Assembly: GCF_025515205.1 (NCBI RefSeq)
Contig: NZ_JAOPFX010000001.1
Span: 1,426,001 to 1,490,000, forward strand
Source of the DNA: Microbacterium fluvii
GTDB taxonomy: Bacteria > Actinomycetota > Actinomycetes > Actinomycetales > Microbacteriaceae
Length of the DNA stretch: 64,000 bases
Direction of reading: 5' to 3'
Both the position numbers and the translations under genes were made by a program. This document shows positions 1-10,045 of this stretch, one piece after another. Numbering within the stretch: position 1 is the first letter of the stretch; the number at the start of each line of letters is the position of its first letter. The notes beneath the pieces were generated by a model. It did no database searches and was not told the DNA's origin. It saw nothing but the letters and a program-made list of their open reading frames with translations.

Positions 1-892
1 GCTCGACGAAGCGCTGCACGCTCTCGCCCGACTCCTGGATGCGCGCGAGCATGTCGAGCACCGCCTCGTTCGCACCGCCATGCAGCGGGCCGTACAGGGC
101 GTTGATGCCCGCCGAGATCGACGAGAACTGGTTGGCGCCGGTCGAGCCCACCAGGCGCACCGTCGACGTCGACGCGTTCTGCTCGTGGTCCTCGTGCAGG
201 ATCAGCAGCCGCTCGAGCGCCCGCGACATGACCGGGTTGATCTCGTAGGGCTCGGAGAGCACTCCGAAGTTGAGCTTGAGGAAGTTGTCGACGAAGCTCA
301 GCGAGTTATCGGGGTAGAGGAAGGCCTGGCCGATGCTCTTCTTGTGGGCGTAGGCGGCGATCACCGGGAGCTTCGCGAGCAGACGGATCGTGTTCAGCTC
401 GACGTGCTCGGGGTTGGCGGGGTCGGACTGGTGCTCGTAGTAGGTCGACAGCGCCGCGGTGGCCGACGAGAGCACCGACATCGGGTGCGCCGTGTGCGGC
501 AGCGACGAGAAGAAGCGCTTGAGGTCTTCGTGCAGCAGCGTGTGGTGGCGGATCTTGTCGTCGAACTCGGCGAGCTGGTCGGCGGTGGGCAGTTCACCGT
601 AGAGCAGCAGCCAGGCGACCTCGAGATACGTGCTGTTCTTGGCCAGCTGCTCGATCGGGTATCCGCGGTAGCGCAGGATCCCCTGGTCGCCGTCGATGAA
701 GGTGATCGCCGACTTCGTGGCCGAGGTGTTGACGAAGCCGTAGTCGAGCGTCGTGAAACCGGTCTGGCGGGTGAGCGTCGAGATGTCGATGCTGGGAACC
801 GAGCCGTCGGTGCCGGCGAGCAGTGGCAGCTCCGCGGTCGTGTCGCCGATCGAGAGAGTGGCCTTCTGGTTCTCGGTGCCCGCTTCGCTCAC
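1..892 (-). CDS. gltA: Citrate synthase (type II), N-terminal part; cut by window edge
   Basis: Catalyses condensation of oxaloacetate and acetyl-CoA, the first step of the TCA cycle, in the cytoplasm. About 297 residues are visible from a GTG start at 892; the C-terminal third lies beyond base 1. The family sequence ILRYRGYPIEQLA appears near residue 80, and the substrate-binding motif GPLHGGANEA near residue 270, with its catalytic-type histidine. Upstream, GAGGAG at about 897-902 on the minus strand serves as ribosome binding site and supports the GTG start. It is transcribed in the same direction as dapC and fdxA, with a hairpin between dapC and gltA, so it probably has its own promoter in the 893-1016 gap. 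Identity is clear; only the C-terminal catalytic aspartate is out of view. Confidence 0.95.
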   Translation of the reverse strand, partial: MSEAGTENQKATLSIGDTTAELPLLAGTDGSVPSIDISTLTRQTGFTTLDYGFVNTSATKSAITFIDGDQGILRYRGYPIEQLAKNSTYLEVAWLLLYGELPTADQLAEFDDKIRHHTLLHEDLKRFFSSLPHTAHPMSVLSSATAALSTYYEHQSDPANPEHVELNTIRLLAKLPVIAAYAHKKSIGQAFLYPDNSLSFVDNFLKLNFGVLSEPYEINPVMSRALERLLILHEDHEQNASTSTVRLVGSTGANQFSSISAGINALYGPLHGGANEAVLDMLARIQESGESVQRFVE

Positions 893-1016
893 GGCGCCTC
901 CTCGCGATTCATGGTCGTGCCGGGGTGTCCGCACAAGGTCGCGGGATGCCGCCGACCGTGCCGCTACAGCCTATCGGGCCTTGCGGCCCACTGCGGACAG
1001 GGCCAAACAACGCCGA

Positions 1017-1042
1017 CATCCGATGGAGGTTTCCACCGGATG
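1017..1042 (-). terminator. Hairpin downstream of dapC, probable terminator
   Basis: Eleven-base arms (1017-1027 and 1032-1042) around a GGTT/AACC loop, with one position that would be a G-U wobble in RNA. It lies 25 bases after the dapC stop on the minus strand and is followed by a short T-containing stretch (GTTGTTT). It separates the dapC transcript from gltA. Confidence 0.5.
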
Positions 1043-1066
1043 TTGTCGCCGCCGGCCGCGCGGCGC

Positions 1067-2173
1067 TCAGCGCGAGGTGAGCCTGGCCGCCGCGGCGGCG
1101 ATGCGCTCGTCGGTCGCGGTGAGCGAGAGCCGGATGTGCTCGCCGAAGTGCGCACCGTAGAAGTGCCCAGGACCGGCGAGGATGCCGAGGTCGGCGAGCC
1201 TGCCGAGGCTCTCCCATGCGTCGCGGCCCTCGGTCGCCCACAGGTAGAGCCCCGCCTCGCTGCCGTCGATGCGGAAGCCTGCGGCTTCCACGGCGGGCTT
1301 GAGCACGGCGCGGCGGGTGCGATAGAGCTCCTTCTGCGCGGCGACGTGCGCGTCGTCGCCCAGTGCGACCGTCATCGCCGCCTGCACGGGGAGGGGCAGC
1401 ATGAGCCCGAGGTGCTTGCGGGAGGTCAGGAGCCTCGACACCAGCTCGCCGTCGCCGGCGAGGAACGCGGCACGATACCCCGCGAGGTTCGACTGCTTGC
1501 TCAGCGAATAGATCGCGAGCACGCCCTCGGCGCTGCCGCCGGTGACCAGAGGATCGAGCACCGAGGGGATCGGCTGGCAATCCCACGGGGCGTCCCAGCC
1601 GAGCTCCGCATAGCACTCGTCGCCCGCGATCACGGCGCCGAGTTCCCGCGCCCGCGCGACGGCGACCGCGAGGGCGGTGGCATCCCAGACGCGACCGTCG
1701 GGGTTGCCGGGCGAATTGATCCAGACGAGCCTCGTGCCCGCCGGCCACGCCGCCGGATCGTCTTCGGCGAGCGGGGTGGCACCCACCAGACGCGCGCCGA
1801 CCTCGTAGGTCGGGTAGGCGGCGCGCGGATGCACGACGACATCCCCGGGGCCGAGCCCGAGCAGCAGCGGCAGCAGCGCCACGAGCTCTTTCGAGCCGAC
1901 AGTCGGGAGCACCTGATCGACCGTGAGCGACGAGACGCCGCGGCGGCGCGAGAACCACTCCACGATGGCCTCGCGCAGCGCCGGAGCGCCGACGGTCTGC
2001 GGGTAGGCGTGCGCGTCGGTGGCGGACTTCAGCGCGGCGGCGACGACATCCGGCGTCGGGTCGACGGGAGAGCCGATCGACAGATCGACGATGCCGTCGG
2101 CGTGCGCGCGCGCTCGGGCGGCGTAGGGTGCGACGGCATCCCAGGGGTAGTCGGCGAGGTCGAAGACGCCCAT
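1067..2173 (-). CDS. dapC: Succinyldiaminopimelate transaminase DapC
   Basis: PLP-dependent fold-type I aminotransferase of 368 residues that converts N-succinyl-2-amino-6-ketopimelate to N-succinyl-LL-diaminopimelate in lysine and peptidoglycan-precursor synthesis. The NSPGNPDG motif near residue 153, the GDECYAE motif near 184 and the PLP lysine in YSLSKQSNLAGYR (K226) are all present. Translation starts at an ATG at 2173. It follows the ferredoxin gene by 7 bases on the same strand, the fdxA-dapC order common in actinobacteria, so the two are presumably co-transcribed. The specific substrate is inferred from this synteny and overall resemblance; a general aminotransferase is the alternative. 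Confidence 0.9.
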   Translation of the reverse strand: MGVFDLADYPWDAVAPYAARARAHADGIVDLSIGSPVDPTPDVVAAALKSATDAHAYPQTVGAPALREAIVEWFSRRRGVSSLTVDQVLPTVGSKELVALLPLLLGLGPGDVVVHPRAAYPTYEVGARLVGATPLAEDDPAAWPAGTRLVWINSPGNPDGRVWDATALAVAVARARELGAVIAGDECYAELGWDAPWDCQPIPSVLDPLVTGGSAEGVLAIYSLSKQSNLAGYRAAFLAGDGELVSRLLTSRKHLGLMLPLPVQAAMTVALGDDAHVAAQKELYRTRRAVLKPAVEAAGFRIDGSEAGLYLWATEGRDAWESLGRLADLGILAGPGHFYGAHFGEHIRLSLTATDERIAAAAARLTSR

Positions 2174-2180
2174 CGGCCGG

Positions 2181-2498
2181 TCAGTCCTGCGGCGGGAGCG
2201 CGGCGATCAGCGGGTGGTCCTTGTGGATCACGCCGACCTTCGCAGCGCCTCCGGGAGAGCCGACCTCGTCGAAGAACTCGACGTTGGCCTTGTAGTAGTC
2301 CTGCCATTCATCGGGCAGATCGTCTTCGTAGTAGATCGCCTCGACGGGGCACACCGGCTCGCACGCACCACAGTCCACGCACTCGTCGGGGTGGATGTAC
2401 AGTGACCGGTCCCCCTCGTAGATGCAGTCCACGGGGCACTCGTCGATACAGGCCCGGTCCTTCACATCCACGCACGGAAGTGCAATCACATAAGTCAC
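2181..2498 (-). CDS. fdxA: 7Fe ferredoxin FdxA
   Basis: Small soluble electron carrier of 105 residues with a [3Fe-4S] and a [4Fe-4S] cluster. Cysteines lie at 9, 17, 21 and 25 and in the classical C40-x2-C43-x2-C46-x3-C50-P pattern, matching seven-iron actinobacterial ferredoxins. The start is GTG (TYVIALP follows), as in mycobacterial homologues that begin TYVI. The C-terminal half is acidic. It is the first gene of the fdxA-dapC pair; its redox partner is not shown by the locus. Confidence 0.95.
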   Translation of the reverse strand: MTYVIALPCVDVKDRACIDECPVDCIYEGDRSLYIHPDECVDCGACEPVCPVEAIYYEDDLPDEWQDYYKANVEFFDEVGSPGGAAKVGVIHKDHPLIAALPPQD

Positions 2499-2507
2499 CT
2501 GAGCAGT

Positions 2508-2900
2508 CTACCGATCGGCCGAGACGGGTCCGTCCGGACGCGTCACATGAAGCCGCTCAGGCCAGGCGACCGCGACGGCCACCAGCAGCGGCACGGCGAT
2601 GGTCCAGACGACTCCGAGCATGCTCTGCGGAACGATCACCGAACCCCCGGGGCCCGTGCCCGAGACCACGAGCGTCGCGATCATCATGCCGAACCCGGTC
2701 GCCAGCGTCGCCCAGCGGTCGAGGGTCAGCAGACGCACCGCCGCCAACAGCGCCGCGGAGCCGATGACGGCCAGCACCAGGCCGAGCGGGAACCAGCCCA
2801 GCTCGTATGCATGCGAGACGGTGCCCGCCAGGCCGTAGACGGCGCCGACAAGAAAGGCGACGACCCACGTGGCGATGCGGGCGAACAGGGCGCTTCTCAT
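2508..2900 (-). CDS. Small multi-pass membrane protein of unknown function
   Basis: 130-residue hydrophobic protein with about four predicted membrane helices (near residues 5-25, 35-55, 65-85 and 90-110). The start at 2900 (MRSALFARIATW) was chosen over an upstream in-frame codon because the hydrophobic protein begins there and the upstream extension is low-complexity and charged. It lies 9 bases upstream of fdxA on the same strand, so it may head the fdxA-dapC transcript. No catalytic motif was seen; similar proteins accompany fdxA in Microbacteriaceae but have no assigned role. Confidence 0.75.
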   Translation of the reverse strand: MRSALFARIATWVVAFLVGAVYGLAGTVSHAYELGWFPLGLVLAVIGSAALLAAVRLLTLDRWATLATGFGMMIATLVVSGTGPGGSVIVPQSMLGVVWTIAVPLLVAVAVAWPERLHVTRPDGPVSADR

Positions 2901-2967
2901 GAGTCCATTCTGCCCGCGTGCGGCCAGCGATCGTGCGGATGCCGCATCCGCCGCGCGCCGCATCGCA

Positions 2968-3282
2968 TCACGCGGCCCAGCCCCACAGCCGCAGGAGTGC
3001 CGCCACGACGGCGGCCGCGACGACCACCACGAGGAAGGGCGCGCGCAGCAGCAGCAGTCCCGCGGCCACGAGCACCGCGGGAACGCGCGCGTCGACGACG
3101 ACGGCCTGCCCCACCCCGAGGGTCTGCACGGCCACGAGCGCCGACAGCAGCGCCACGGTGAGGAGGTCGGCGGTGCGGGCAGGGCGCTCCGCTTCGAGCC
3201 AGCGCTGCGGCACGAGGTAGCCGAGCGTCTTCAGCGCCACGCACAGGATCGCCGCGATCCAGATCGCACTCCACAGGGTCAT
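2968..3282 (-). CDS. azlD: AzlD family branched-chain amino acid exporter subunit
   Basis: 104-residue membrane protein, the small partner of AzlC. Together the two export branched-chain amino acids or similar compounds (BrnFE/AzlCD family). About four hydrophobic helices are visible, with the family-like LVPQRWL segment after the first helix. The ATG at 3282 overlaps the azlC stop by four bases (ATGA), so translation is coupled. Its length is typical for AzlD. The substrate cannot be read from the sequence. Confidence 0.85.
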   Translation of the reverse strand: MTLWSAIWIAAILCVALKTLGYLVPQRWLEAERPARTADLLTVALLSALVAVQTLGVGQAVVVDARVPAVLVAAGLLLLRAPFLVVVVAAAVVAALLRLWGWAA

Positions 3283-4043
3283 GGCAGTCCCTCCCGCTCC
3301 GGCACGTCGGGCGGCTCGTGGAACGCGTCGGCGCCCTGCGGATCTCCCGGCGGGCGACCGAGCCAGTTCGTCCACCCCACGACGATCGCCACGAGCGCGG
3401 CGACCAGCACCGGCAGCCCCGGCATCATCACGGGGGTGAGGATCGTTGCCACGACCGCCGCCGCTACGCCCACCGCGATCGGCTGACGCGACCGCAGTCG
3501 CGGCCAGAGGAGGGCGAGGAACGCGGCCGCCGCGGCGGCATCCAGTCCGTAGGCCCGCGGGTCGCCCAGCACGTCGCCCAGCAGGGCGCCCGCGAGGGTC
3601 GACGCGTTCCAGCCGAGGTAGATGCCGATGCCGGTGGCCCAGAACCCCACGGTGCGTGCGCGTGAGGTCGTCTGCGCGAGCGACACGGCCGTCGACTCGT
3701 CGATCGTGAACTGCGCCGCGGCGGCGCGGCGCCAGAAGCCGCCGCCGATCACCGGCGACATGCGGATGCCGTAGGCGACGTTGCGCACGCCCAGCAGGGC
3801 CGCCGACGCGATCGCGGCAGGGGCTGCCGCGATACCGCCGGCGCCGATCACGCCGACGAAGGCGAACTGCGAGCCGCCCGTGAACATCACGAGGCTCAGC
3901 ACGCAGGTCTGCCACACATCGAGGCCGGCCGCCACGGCAAGAGCCCCGAACGAGACGCCGTAGGCGCTCGTCGCCAGAGCGACGCCGATCGCGTCACGCC
4001 ACGCGCGACGCGTCTCGGCGGAGGGGTCGGGCACGGCGGTCAC
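3279..4043 (-). CDS. azlC: AzlC family branched-chain amino acid exporter, large subunit
   Basis: 254-residue inner-membrane permease of the AzlC/BrnF family with GTG start at 4043. The conserved MFTGGSQFAFVGVIGAGG segment near residues 55-72 and the helix starting TIDESTAV near residue 115 are diagnostic. Around six to seven membrane segments are visible. It forms a two-gene unit with azlD, overlapping by four bases. No Lrp-type regulator gene is adjacent, so regulation is not evident here. Confidence 0.9.
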   Translation of the reverse strand: MTAVPDPSAETRRAWRDAIGVALATSAYGVSFGALAVAAGLDVWQTCVLSLVMFTGGSQFAFVGVIGAGGIAAAPAAIASAALLGVRNVAYGIRMSPVIGGGFWRRAAAAQFTIDESTAVSLAQTTSRARTVGFWATGIGIYLGWNASTLAGALLGDVLGDPRAYGLDAAAAAAFLALLWPRLRSRQPIAVGVAAAVVATILTPVMMPGLPVLVAALVAIVVGWTNWLGRPPGDPQGADAFHEPPDVPEREGLP

Positions 4044-4109
4044 CGATCGAGCCTATCGACGCCGCCGGGCGCATTCGTCGGGCCACCGGCGCACGGGTGG
4101 TCCGGCGGG

Positions 4110-4115
4110 TAGCCT
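4110..4115 (+). promoter_or_regulatory. Probable -10 element of a leaderless mRNA
   Basis: TAGCCT ends six bases before the ATG of the DUF2200 gene, so transcription would begin at or next to the start codon. No Shine-Dalgarno sequence precedes that ATG. No clear -35 was found. Confidence 0.4.
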
Positions 4116-4121
4116 CGGATC

Positions 4122-4466
4122 ATGCACCGCATCTACACGATGGCCGTCGCCAGGGTCTATCCCCTCTACGTCGAGAAGCTCGCCAGGAAGGGGCACACCC
4201 AGGAGGAGCTCGACGAGGTCATCGAATGGCTCACCGGGTTCGACCAGGCGCGCCTGCAGCATCACCTCGACGCAGGCACGACCTTTCAGGACTTCTTCGC
4301 CGACGCCGATCTCAACCCGAACGCGGCGCTGATCACCGGGGTGATCTGCGGCATGCGCGTCGAAGAGATCGAAGACCCCCTCATGCAGCAGATCCGCTAC
4401 CTCGACAAGCTCGTCGACGAGGTCGCTCGCGGCAAGGCGATGCACAAGGTGCTGCGCACCGCCTGA
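4122..4466 (+). CDS. DUF2200 domain-containing protein
   Basis: Soluble 114-residue protein. MHRIYTMAVARVYPLYVEK at the N-terminus and the central motif VIEWLTGFDQ are characteristic of the DUF2200 family, whose biochemical role is unknown. It is single-domain, with no membrane segment or signal peptide, and its length matches the family. It is divergent from azlC and convergent with typA (gap of 6 bases to the typA stop). A -10-like hexamer six bases before the ATG and the lack of a ribosome binding site suggest leaderless translation. Confidence 0.9.
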   Translation: MHRIYTMAVARVYPLYVEKLARKGHTQEELDEVIEWLTGFDQARLQHHLDAGTTFQDFFADADLNPNAALITGVICGMRVEEIEDPLMQQIRYLDKLVDEVARGKAMHKVLRTA

Positions 4467-4472
4467 CGCCGA

Positions 4473-6383
4473 TCAGGCGTTCGCGTCCTGCTTCTTCAGG
4501 CGGCTCGCGGCGCGTCCGCGCTCGGTCGCGTCGAGCACGACCTTGCGGATGCGCACCTTCTCGGGCGTGACCTCGACGCATTCATCGTCGCGGGCGAACT
4601 CGAGGCTCTCTTCCAGCGACAGCTGGCGCGGCGGCGTCATCGACTCGAACGTGTCGGCCGTGGAGGAGCGCATGTTGGTGAGCTTCTTCTCCTTGGTGAT
4701 GTTCACATCCATGTCGTCGGCGCGCGAGTTCTCGCCGATGACCATGCCCTCGTACACCTCGTCCTGGGGCTGCACGAAGAAGCTCATGCGCTCCTGCAGG
4801 GCGATGATCGCGAAGGGCGTGACGACGCCCGAGCGGTCGGCGACGATCGAGCCGTTCTGGCGCGTGACGATGTGACCGGCCCACGGCTCGTAGCCGTGCG
4901 AGATGGCGTTGGCGATGCCGGTGCCGCGGGTCGTGGTGAGGAACTCGGTGCGGAAGCCGATGAGACCGCGCGAGGGCACGATGAACTCCATGCGCACCCA
5001 CCCCGTGCCGTGGTTGGTCATCGTGTCCATGCGCCCCTTGCGGGCGGCCAGCAGCTGGGTGATCGCGCCGAGGTACTCCTCGGGGGCGTCGATCGTGAGG
5101 TGCTCGAAGGGTTCGTGCACCTTGCCGTCGATCTTCTTGGTGACCACCTGGGGCTTGCCGACGGTGAGCTCGAAGCCCTCCCGCCGCATGTTCTCGACGA
5201 GGATCGCGAGGGCGAGCTCGCCTCGGCCCTGCACTTCCCACGCGTCGGGGCGGCCCACGTCCACCACCTTGAGCGACACGTTGCCGATGAGCTCGCGGTC
5301 GAGGCGGTCCTTGACCATGCGGGCCGTGAGCTTGTGCCCCTTGACCTTGCCGACCAAGGGCGACGTGTTGGTGCCGATCGTCATCGAGATGGCGGGGTCG
5401 TCGACCGTGATGGCCGGCAGCGCCCGCACGTCTTCCGGGTCGGCGATCGTCTCGCCGATCGTGATCTCCTCGATGCCGGCGATCGCGACGATGTCGCCGG
5501 GGCCGGCCGACTCGGCGGGGTAGCGCTCGAGGGCGCGGGTCTTGAGGAGCTCCGTGATGCGGGCGTTGGAGTGCGTGCCGTCGTGGCGCACCCACGCGAC
5601 CGTCTGACCCTTCTTCAGCGTGCCGTTGAACACGCGCAGCAGCGCGAGACGGCCGAGGAACGGCGACGAGTCGAGGTTCGTCACCCATGCCTGCAGCGGC
5701 GCCTCGTCGTCGTACGAGGGGGCGGGCACGTGCTCGAGGATCGCCTCGAACAAGGGCTCGAGGTCGTCGTTGTCCGGGAGGTCGCCGTTGGCGGGGCGGG
5801 TGCGCGACGCCGCGCCCGCGCGACCCGACGCGTAGACCACGGGCACGTCGAGCAGGGCGTCGACGTCGAGGTCGGGTACGTCGTCGACGAGGTCGGAGGC
5901 CAGGCCCAGCAGCAGGTCGTGCGCCTCCTCCTCGACCTCGGCGATGCGCGCGTCGGGGCGGTCGGTCTTGTTCACGAGCAGGATGACGGGAAGCTTGGCC
6001 TCGAGCGCCTTGCGCAGCACGAAGCGGGTCTGCGGCAGCGGGCCCTCGCTCGCATCGACCAGCAGCACGACGCCGTCGACCATCGACAGGCCGCGCTCGA
6101 CCTCTCCGCCGAAGTCGGCGTGGCCGGGGGTGTCGATGACGTTGATCGTCACCGGCACGTCGGTGTGCACGCCGTTGTAGGTGATCGCCGTGTTCTTGGC
6201 GAGGATCGTGATGCCCTTCTCACGCTCCAGGTCGTTGGAGTCCATCGCGCGCTCTTCGACGTGCGCGTGCTCGCCGAACGAGCCCGTCTGGCGCAGCATC
6301 GCGTCGACGAGTGTGGTCTTGCCGTGGTCGACGTGCGCGACGATCGCGACGTTGCGGAGATCGGGACGAAGGGCGCGCGCCAT
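4473..6383 (-). CDS. typA: Ribosome-associated GTPase TypA/BipA
   Basis: 636-residue translational GTPase that binds the ribosome and assists 50S maturation and stress growth. The P-loop [15 protein letters not shown] lies at the extreme N-terminus, followed by the [15 protein letters not shown]3 motif and the [11 protein letters not shown]4 motif. Domains II and III and the BipA-specific C-terminal domain ([19 protein letters not shown] region) follow. The ATG at 6383 is preceded by AAGGAA; an in-frame upstream extension is rejected because it crosses a hairpin. That hairpin ends only 22 bases upstream of the start, so the promoter is either internal to this short stretch or transcription passes through from the ABC operon. 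Confidence 0.96.
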   Translation of the reverse strand: MARALRPDLRNVAIVAHVDHGKTTLVDAMLRQTGSFGEHAHVEERAMDSNDLEREKGITILAKNTAITYNGVHTDVPVTINVIDTPGHADFGGEVERGLSMVDGVVLLVDASEGPLPQTRFVLRKALEAKLPVILLVNKTDRPDARIAEVEEEAHDLLLGLASDLVDDVPDLDVDALLDVPVVYASGRAGAASRTRPANGDLPDNDDLEPLFEAILEHVPAPSYDDEAPLQAWVTNLDSSPFLGRLALLRVFNGTLKKGQTVAWVRHDGTHSNARITELLKTRALERYPAESAGPGDIVAIAGIEEITIGETIADPEDVRALPAITVDDPAISMTIGTNTSPLVGKVKGHKLTARMVKDRLDRELIGNVSLKVVDVGRPDAWEVQGRGELALAILVENMRREGFELTVGKPQVVTKKIDGKVHEPFEHLTIDAPEEYLGAITQLLAARKGRMDTMTNHGTGWVRMEFIVPSRGLIGFRTEFLTTTRGTGIANAISHGYEPWAGHIVTRQNGSIVADRSGVVTPFAIIALQERMSFFVQPQDEVYEGMVIGENSRADDMDVNITKEKKLTNMRSSTADTFESMTPPRQLSLEESLEFARDDECVEVTPEKVRIRKVVLDATERGRAASRLKKQDANA

Positions 6384-6405
6384 GAGGGTTCCTTGGAAGA
6401 AGAAG

Positions 6406-6433
6406 GGGATGCACCCGGACTCGGGTGCATCCC
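6406..6433 (-). terminator. Strong hairpin terminator between ABC transporter operon and typA
   Basis: Perfect 12-base arms (6406-6417 and 6422-6433) around a GACT loop, followed on the minus strand by CTTCTTCTTCC. It lies 41 bases past the ABC ATPase stop. Being just upstream of typA it could also act as an attenuator for read-through into typA. Confidence 0.7.
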
Positions 6434-6474
6434 ATTCTACAAGGCGGATGCCGCAGCGTGCGGCGCGGGCCGGA

Positions 6475-8196
<1,722 letters not shown>

Positions 8197-8213
8197 CGGC
8201 TGGTCTCCCGTGT

Positions 8214-8219
8214 CAGGAT
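8214..8219 (+). promoter_or_regulatory. Possible -10 element of a leaderless mRNA
   Basis: CAGGAT ends six bases before the ATG of the PH-domain gene, with no Shine-Dalgarno sequence near the start. It overlaps the 5' leader of the divergent ATPase gene. The -35 is not recognisable. Confidence 0.3.
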
Positions 8220-8225
8220 GGGCGA

Positions 8226-8831
8226 ATGCCACAACCGGTCGTCTTTCGTCCTCGCGGCGGGCTGATCCTCGCCGTGATCGCCATCGCGCTGAGTGCGGTG
8301 GTGCTCGTCTTCGCCGGCATCACCGGCGGCGCTGAAGGCCTCGTGCTGTGGGGCTGGCCGATCGTGGCCTTCGCCTGGCTGGCGTGGCTCGTCTACATCC
8401 ACCCCTGCGTCGTGATCACCGACGGTTTCGTCGAGATCCGCAACATCCTCCGCACGCACCGCGTGCCGTGGGGCGACGTCGACGAGGTCGGTTCGCAGTA
8501 CGCCCTGACGGTCCGCACGCGCGCGGGGCGCAGCATCCGCGCCTGGGCGGCACCGGCCCCCAGCGCCCGCCGTGCCATGAGCACGCGCCGCGAAGAGGTC
8601 GCCCACTCGCCCGGCGACGGAGACATGCGCCGCCCGTCGGATGCCGAGGGCACCGAGTCGGGCGATGCCGCGACCATCGTGGGTCGGCACCTCGAGAGCT
8701 ACCGGCGTGCCGGCGGACCCGCCCTCCCGGGCAGCGCGACGACCACCTGGAACGTTCCGCTGACGGTCCTCACGGCGGTGCTGCTGGTGGCCGCCGCGGC
8801 GAGCCTCGTGGGCGCGGCCGCTCACGGCTGA
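8226..8831 (+). CDS. PH-domain-like membrane protein
   Basis: 201-residue protein: two N-terminal membrane helices (about residues 10-32 and 38-58), a short soluble domain of the bacterial PH type (CVVITDGFVEIRNILRTHRV near 60-80, then a WGDVDEV turn), a polar linker, and a C-terminal helix (about 175-197). Such proteins are anchored at the inner face of the membrane; their ligand is unknown. The gene runs opposite to its neighbours. Its 3' end overlaps the permease gene by 10 bases and its start lies 29 bases from the ATPase start, so it splits the ABC importer locus. Confidence 0.7.
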   Translation: MPQPVVFRPRGGLILAVIAIALSAVVLVFAGITGGAEGLVLWGWPIVAFAWLAWLVYIHPCVVITDGFVEIRNILRTHRVPWGDVDEVGSQYALTVRTRAGRSIRAWAAPAPSARRAMSTRREEVAHSPGDGDMRRPSDAEGTESGDAATIVGRHLESYRRAGGPALPGSATTTWNVPLTVLTAVLLVAAAASLVGAAAHG

Positions 8832-10042
8832 CCGTCCTTCGGCGACTCGCCGTCGACGTCGGTGGCGGGGCGCTCGGCCGGGTCCTCGATCACCGACTCG
8901 TCACGCACGGTGACCTGGTCGGCGATCTCGGGGTCGTCGTAGCTGGTCTCGCCCTCGACGATCTGCACGCCCTGCACCGACGGCACGGCGGCGGCGGCGC
9001 GACGCGCCTTGCGCTTGCTGACCTTCGACTGCTGCCGCGGGTCGAACGCATCGCGCAGACCGTCGCCGATGAAGTTGATGCACAGCGCCAGGATGATGAT
9101 GAACAGACCCGGCCACCAGAACAGCCACGGACGGGTGCGGAACGCCTCGCGGTAGGTCGAGATGATCTGACCCAGCGACACGTCGGGATAGGTGATGCCG
9201 AATCCGAGGAAGCTCAGCGCCGCCTCCGTCAGCACCGCCGCGCTCATCAGCAGCGTCGTGTTGACGATGATGATGCCGACCGCGTTGGGCAGGATGTGCT
9301 GGAAGATGATGCGCCGGTTGCTGGCGCCCGCCACGCGCGCCGCATCCACGAACTCGCGTTCGCGCAGCGCGAGGAACTCGCCTCTGACCAGGCGCGCGAG
9401 ACCGGTCCAGCTCAAGATGCCCAGGAAGATGCCGAACACGATCGCGTTGCCGCCGAAGATGCGGCCGAAGATCGAGCCGATGACGATGATCGGGATGATG
9501 ATGATCACGTCGGTGAAGCGCATGATCAGCGAGTCGATCGTGCCGCGGTAGAAGCCAGACAGCGCTCCCAGCAGCACGCCGATGCCCAGCGACACGGCGC
9601 CGACCAGGAACATCACGGTGATCGACTGCTGCGTGCCGCGCATGACCTGCGCGAAGACGTCCTTGCCGAGGGTGTCCTGACCGAACGGGTGCTCGCCGAG
9701 GCTGAACGGCCAGAGCGTCAGCGTCGGCAGGCCGCCGTTGACCACGGGGTAGGTGGTGAACCAGTCCAGCGGCCACCAGCCCTGGATGCGCCAGCCGTTG
9801 ATCTCGAGCGTGCCGTCGGGGGTGGCCTGCAGGCTGCCGGTGCCGCCGATGACGGTGCCGACCGAGGTGAAGGCCAGGAGGATCACGAGGACGAGCACGA
9901 CCATCGCGATCATCGCGCCGGTGTGACGGAAGAACCGGCGGCGCACGAGCGCGCCCTGACTGAGGCCGGCGACGGCCTTCTGCTCGAGCGACTGCTCGGA
10001 TCCGCGGTCCTGAGGGGCGTCGGTGGGAAGTGTGGTCGACAT
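8822..10042 (-). CDS. Peptide ABC transporter permease, DppC/OppC type
   Basis: 406-residue inner-membrane permease. An N-terminal cytoplasmic region precedes the first helix (about residue 40-60); a periplasmic stretch containing HPFGQDTLGKDVFAQ is the family-specific DppC signature, and the EAA loop is seen in EREFVDAARVAGASNRRII. The C-terminal 60 residues form a polar acidic tail beyond the family's usual end. The start at 10042 is ATG. It follows the DppB-type permease by 3 bases on the minus strand. Substrate class (di/oligopeptide) is inferred from family membership. Confidence 0.92.
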   Translation of the reverse strand: MSTTLPTDAPQDRGSEQSLEQKAVAGLSQGALVRRRFFRHTGAMIAMVVLVLVILLAFTSVGTVIGGTGSLQATPDGTLEINGWRIQGWWPLDWFTTYPVVNGGLPTLTLWPFSLGEHPFGQDTLGKDVFAQVMRGTQQSITVMFLVGAVSLGIGVLLGALSGFYRGTIDSLIMRFTDVIIIIPIIVIGSIFGRIFGGNAIVFGIFLGILSWTGLARLVRGEFLALREREFVDAARVAGASNRRIIFQHILPNAVGIIIVNTTLLMSAAVLTEAALSFLGFGITYPDVSLGQIISTYREAFRTRPWLFWWPGLFIIILALCINFIGDGLRDAFDPRQQSKVSKRKARRAAAAVPSVQGVQIVEGETSYDDPEIADQVTVRDESVIEDPAERPATDVDGESPKDGQP

Positions 10043-10045
10043 GAT

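Noticed and set aside
80..2767. Long plus-strand open frame of about 895 codons across gltA, dapC and fdxA
   Set aside because: It is the antisense of three clear genes; its residues are Arg/Gly/Val-rich low-complexity sequence as expected from GC-rich shadow frames.
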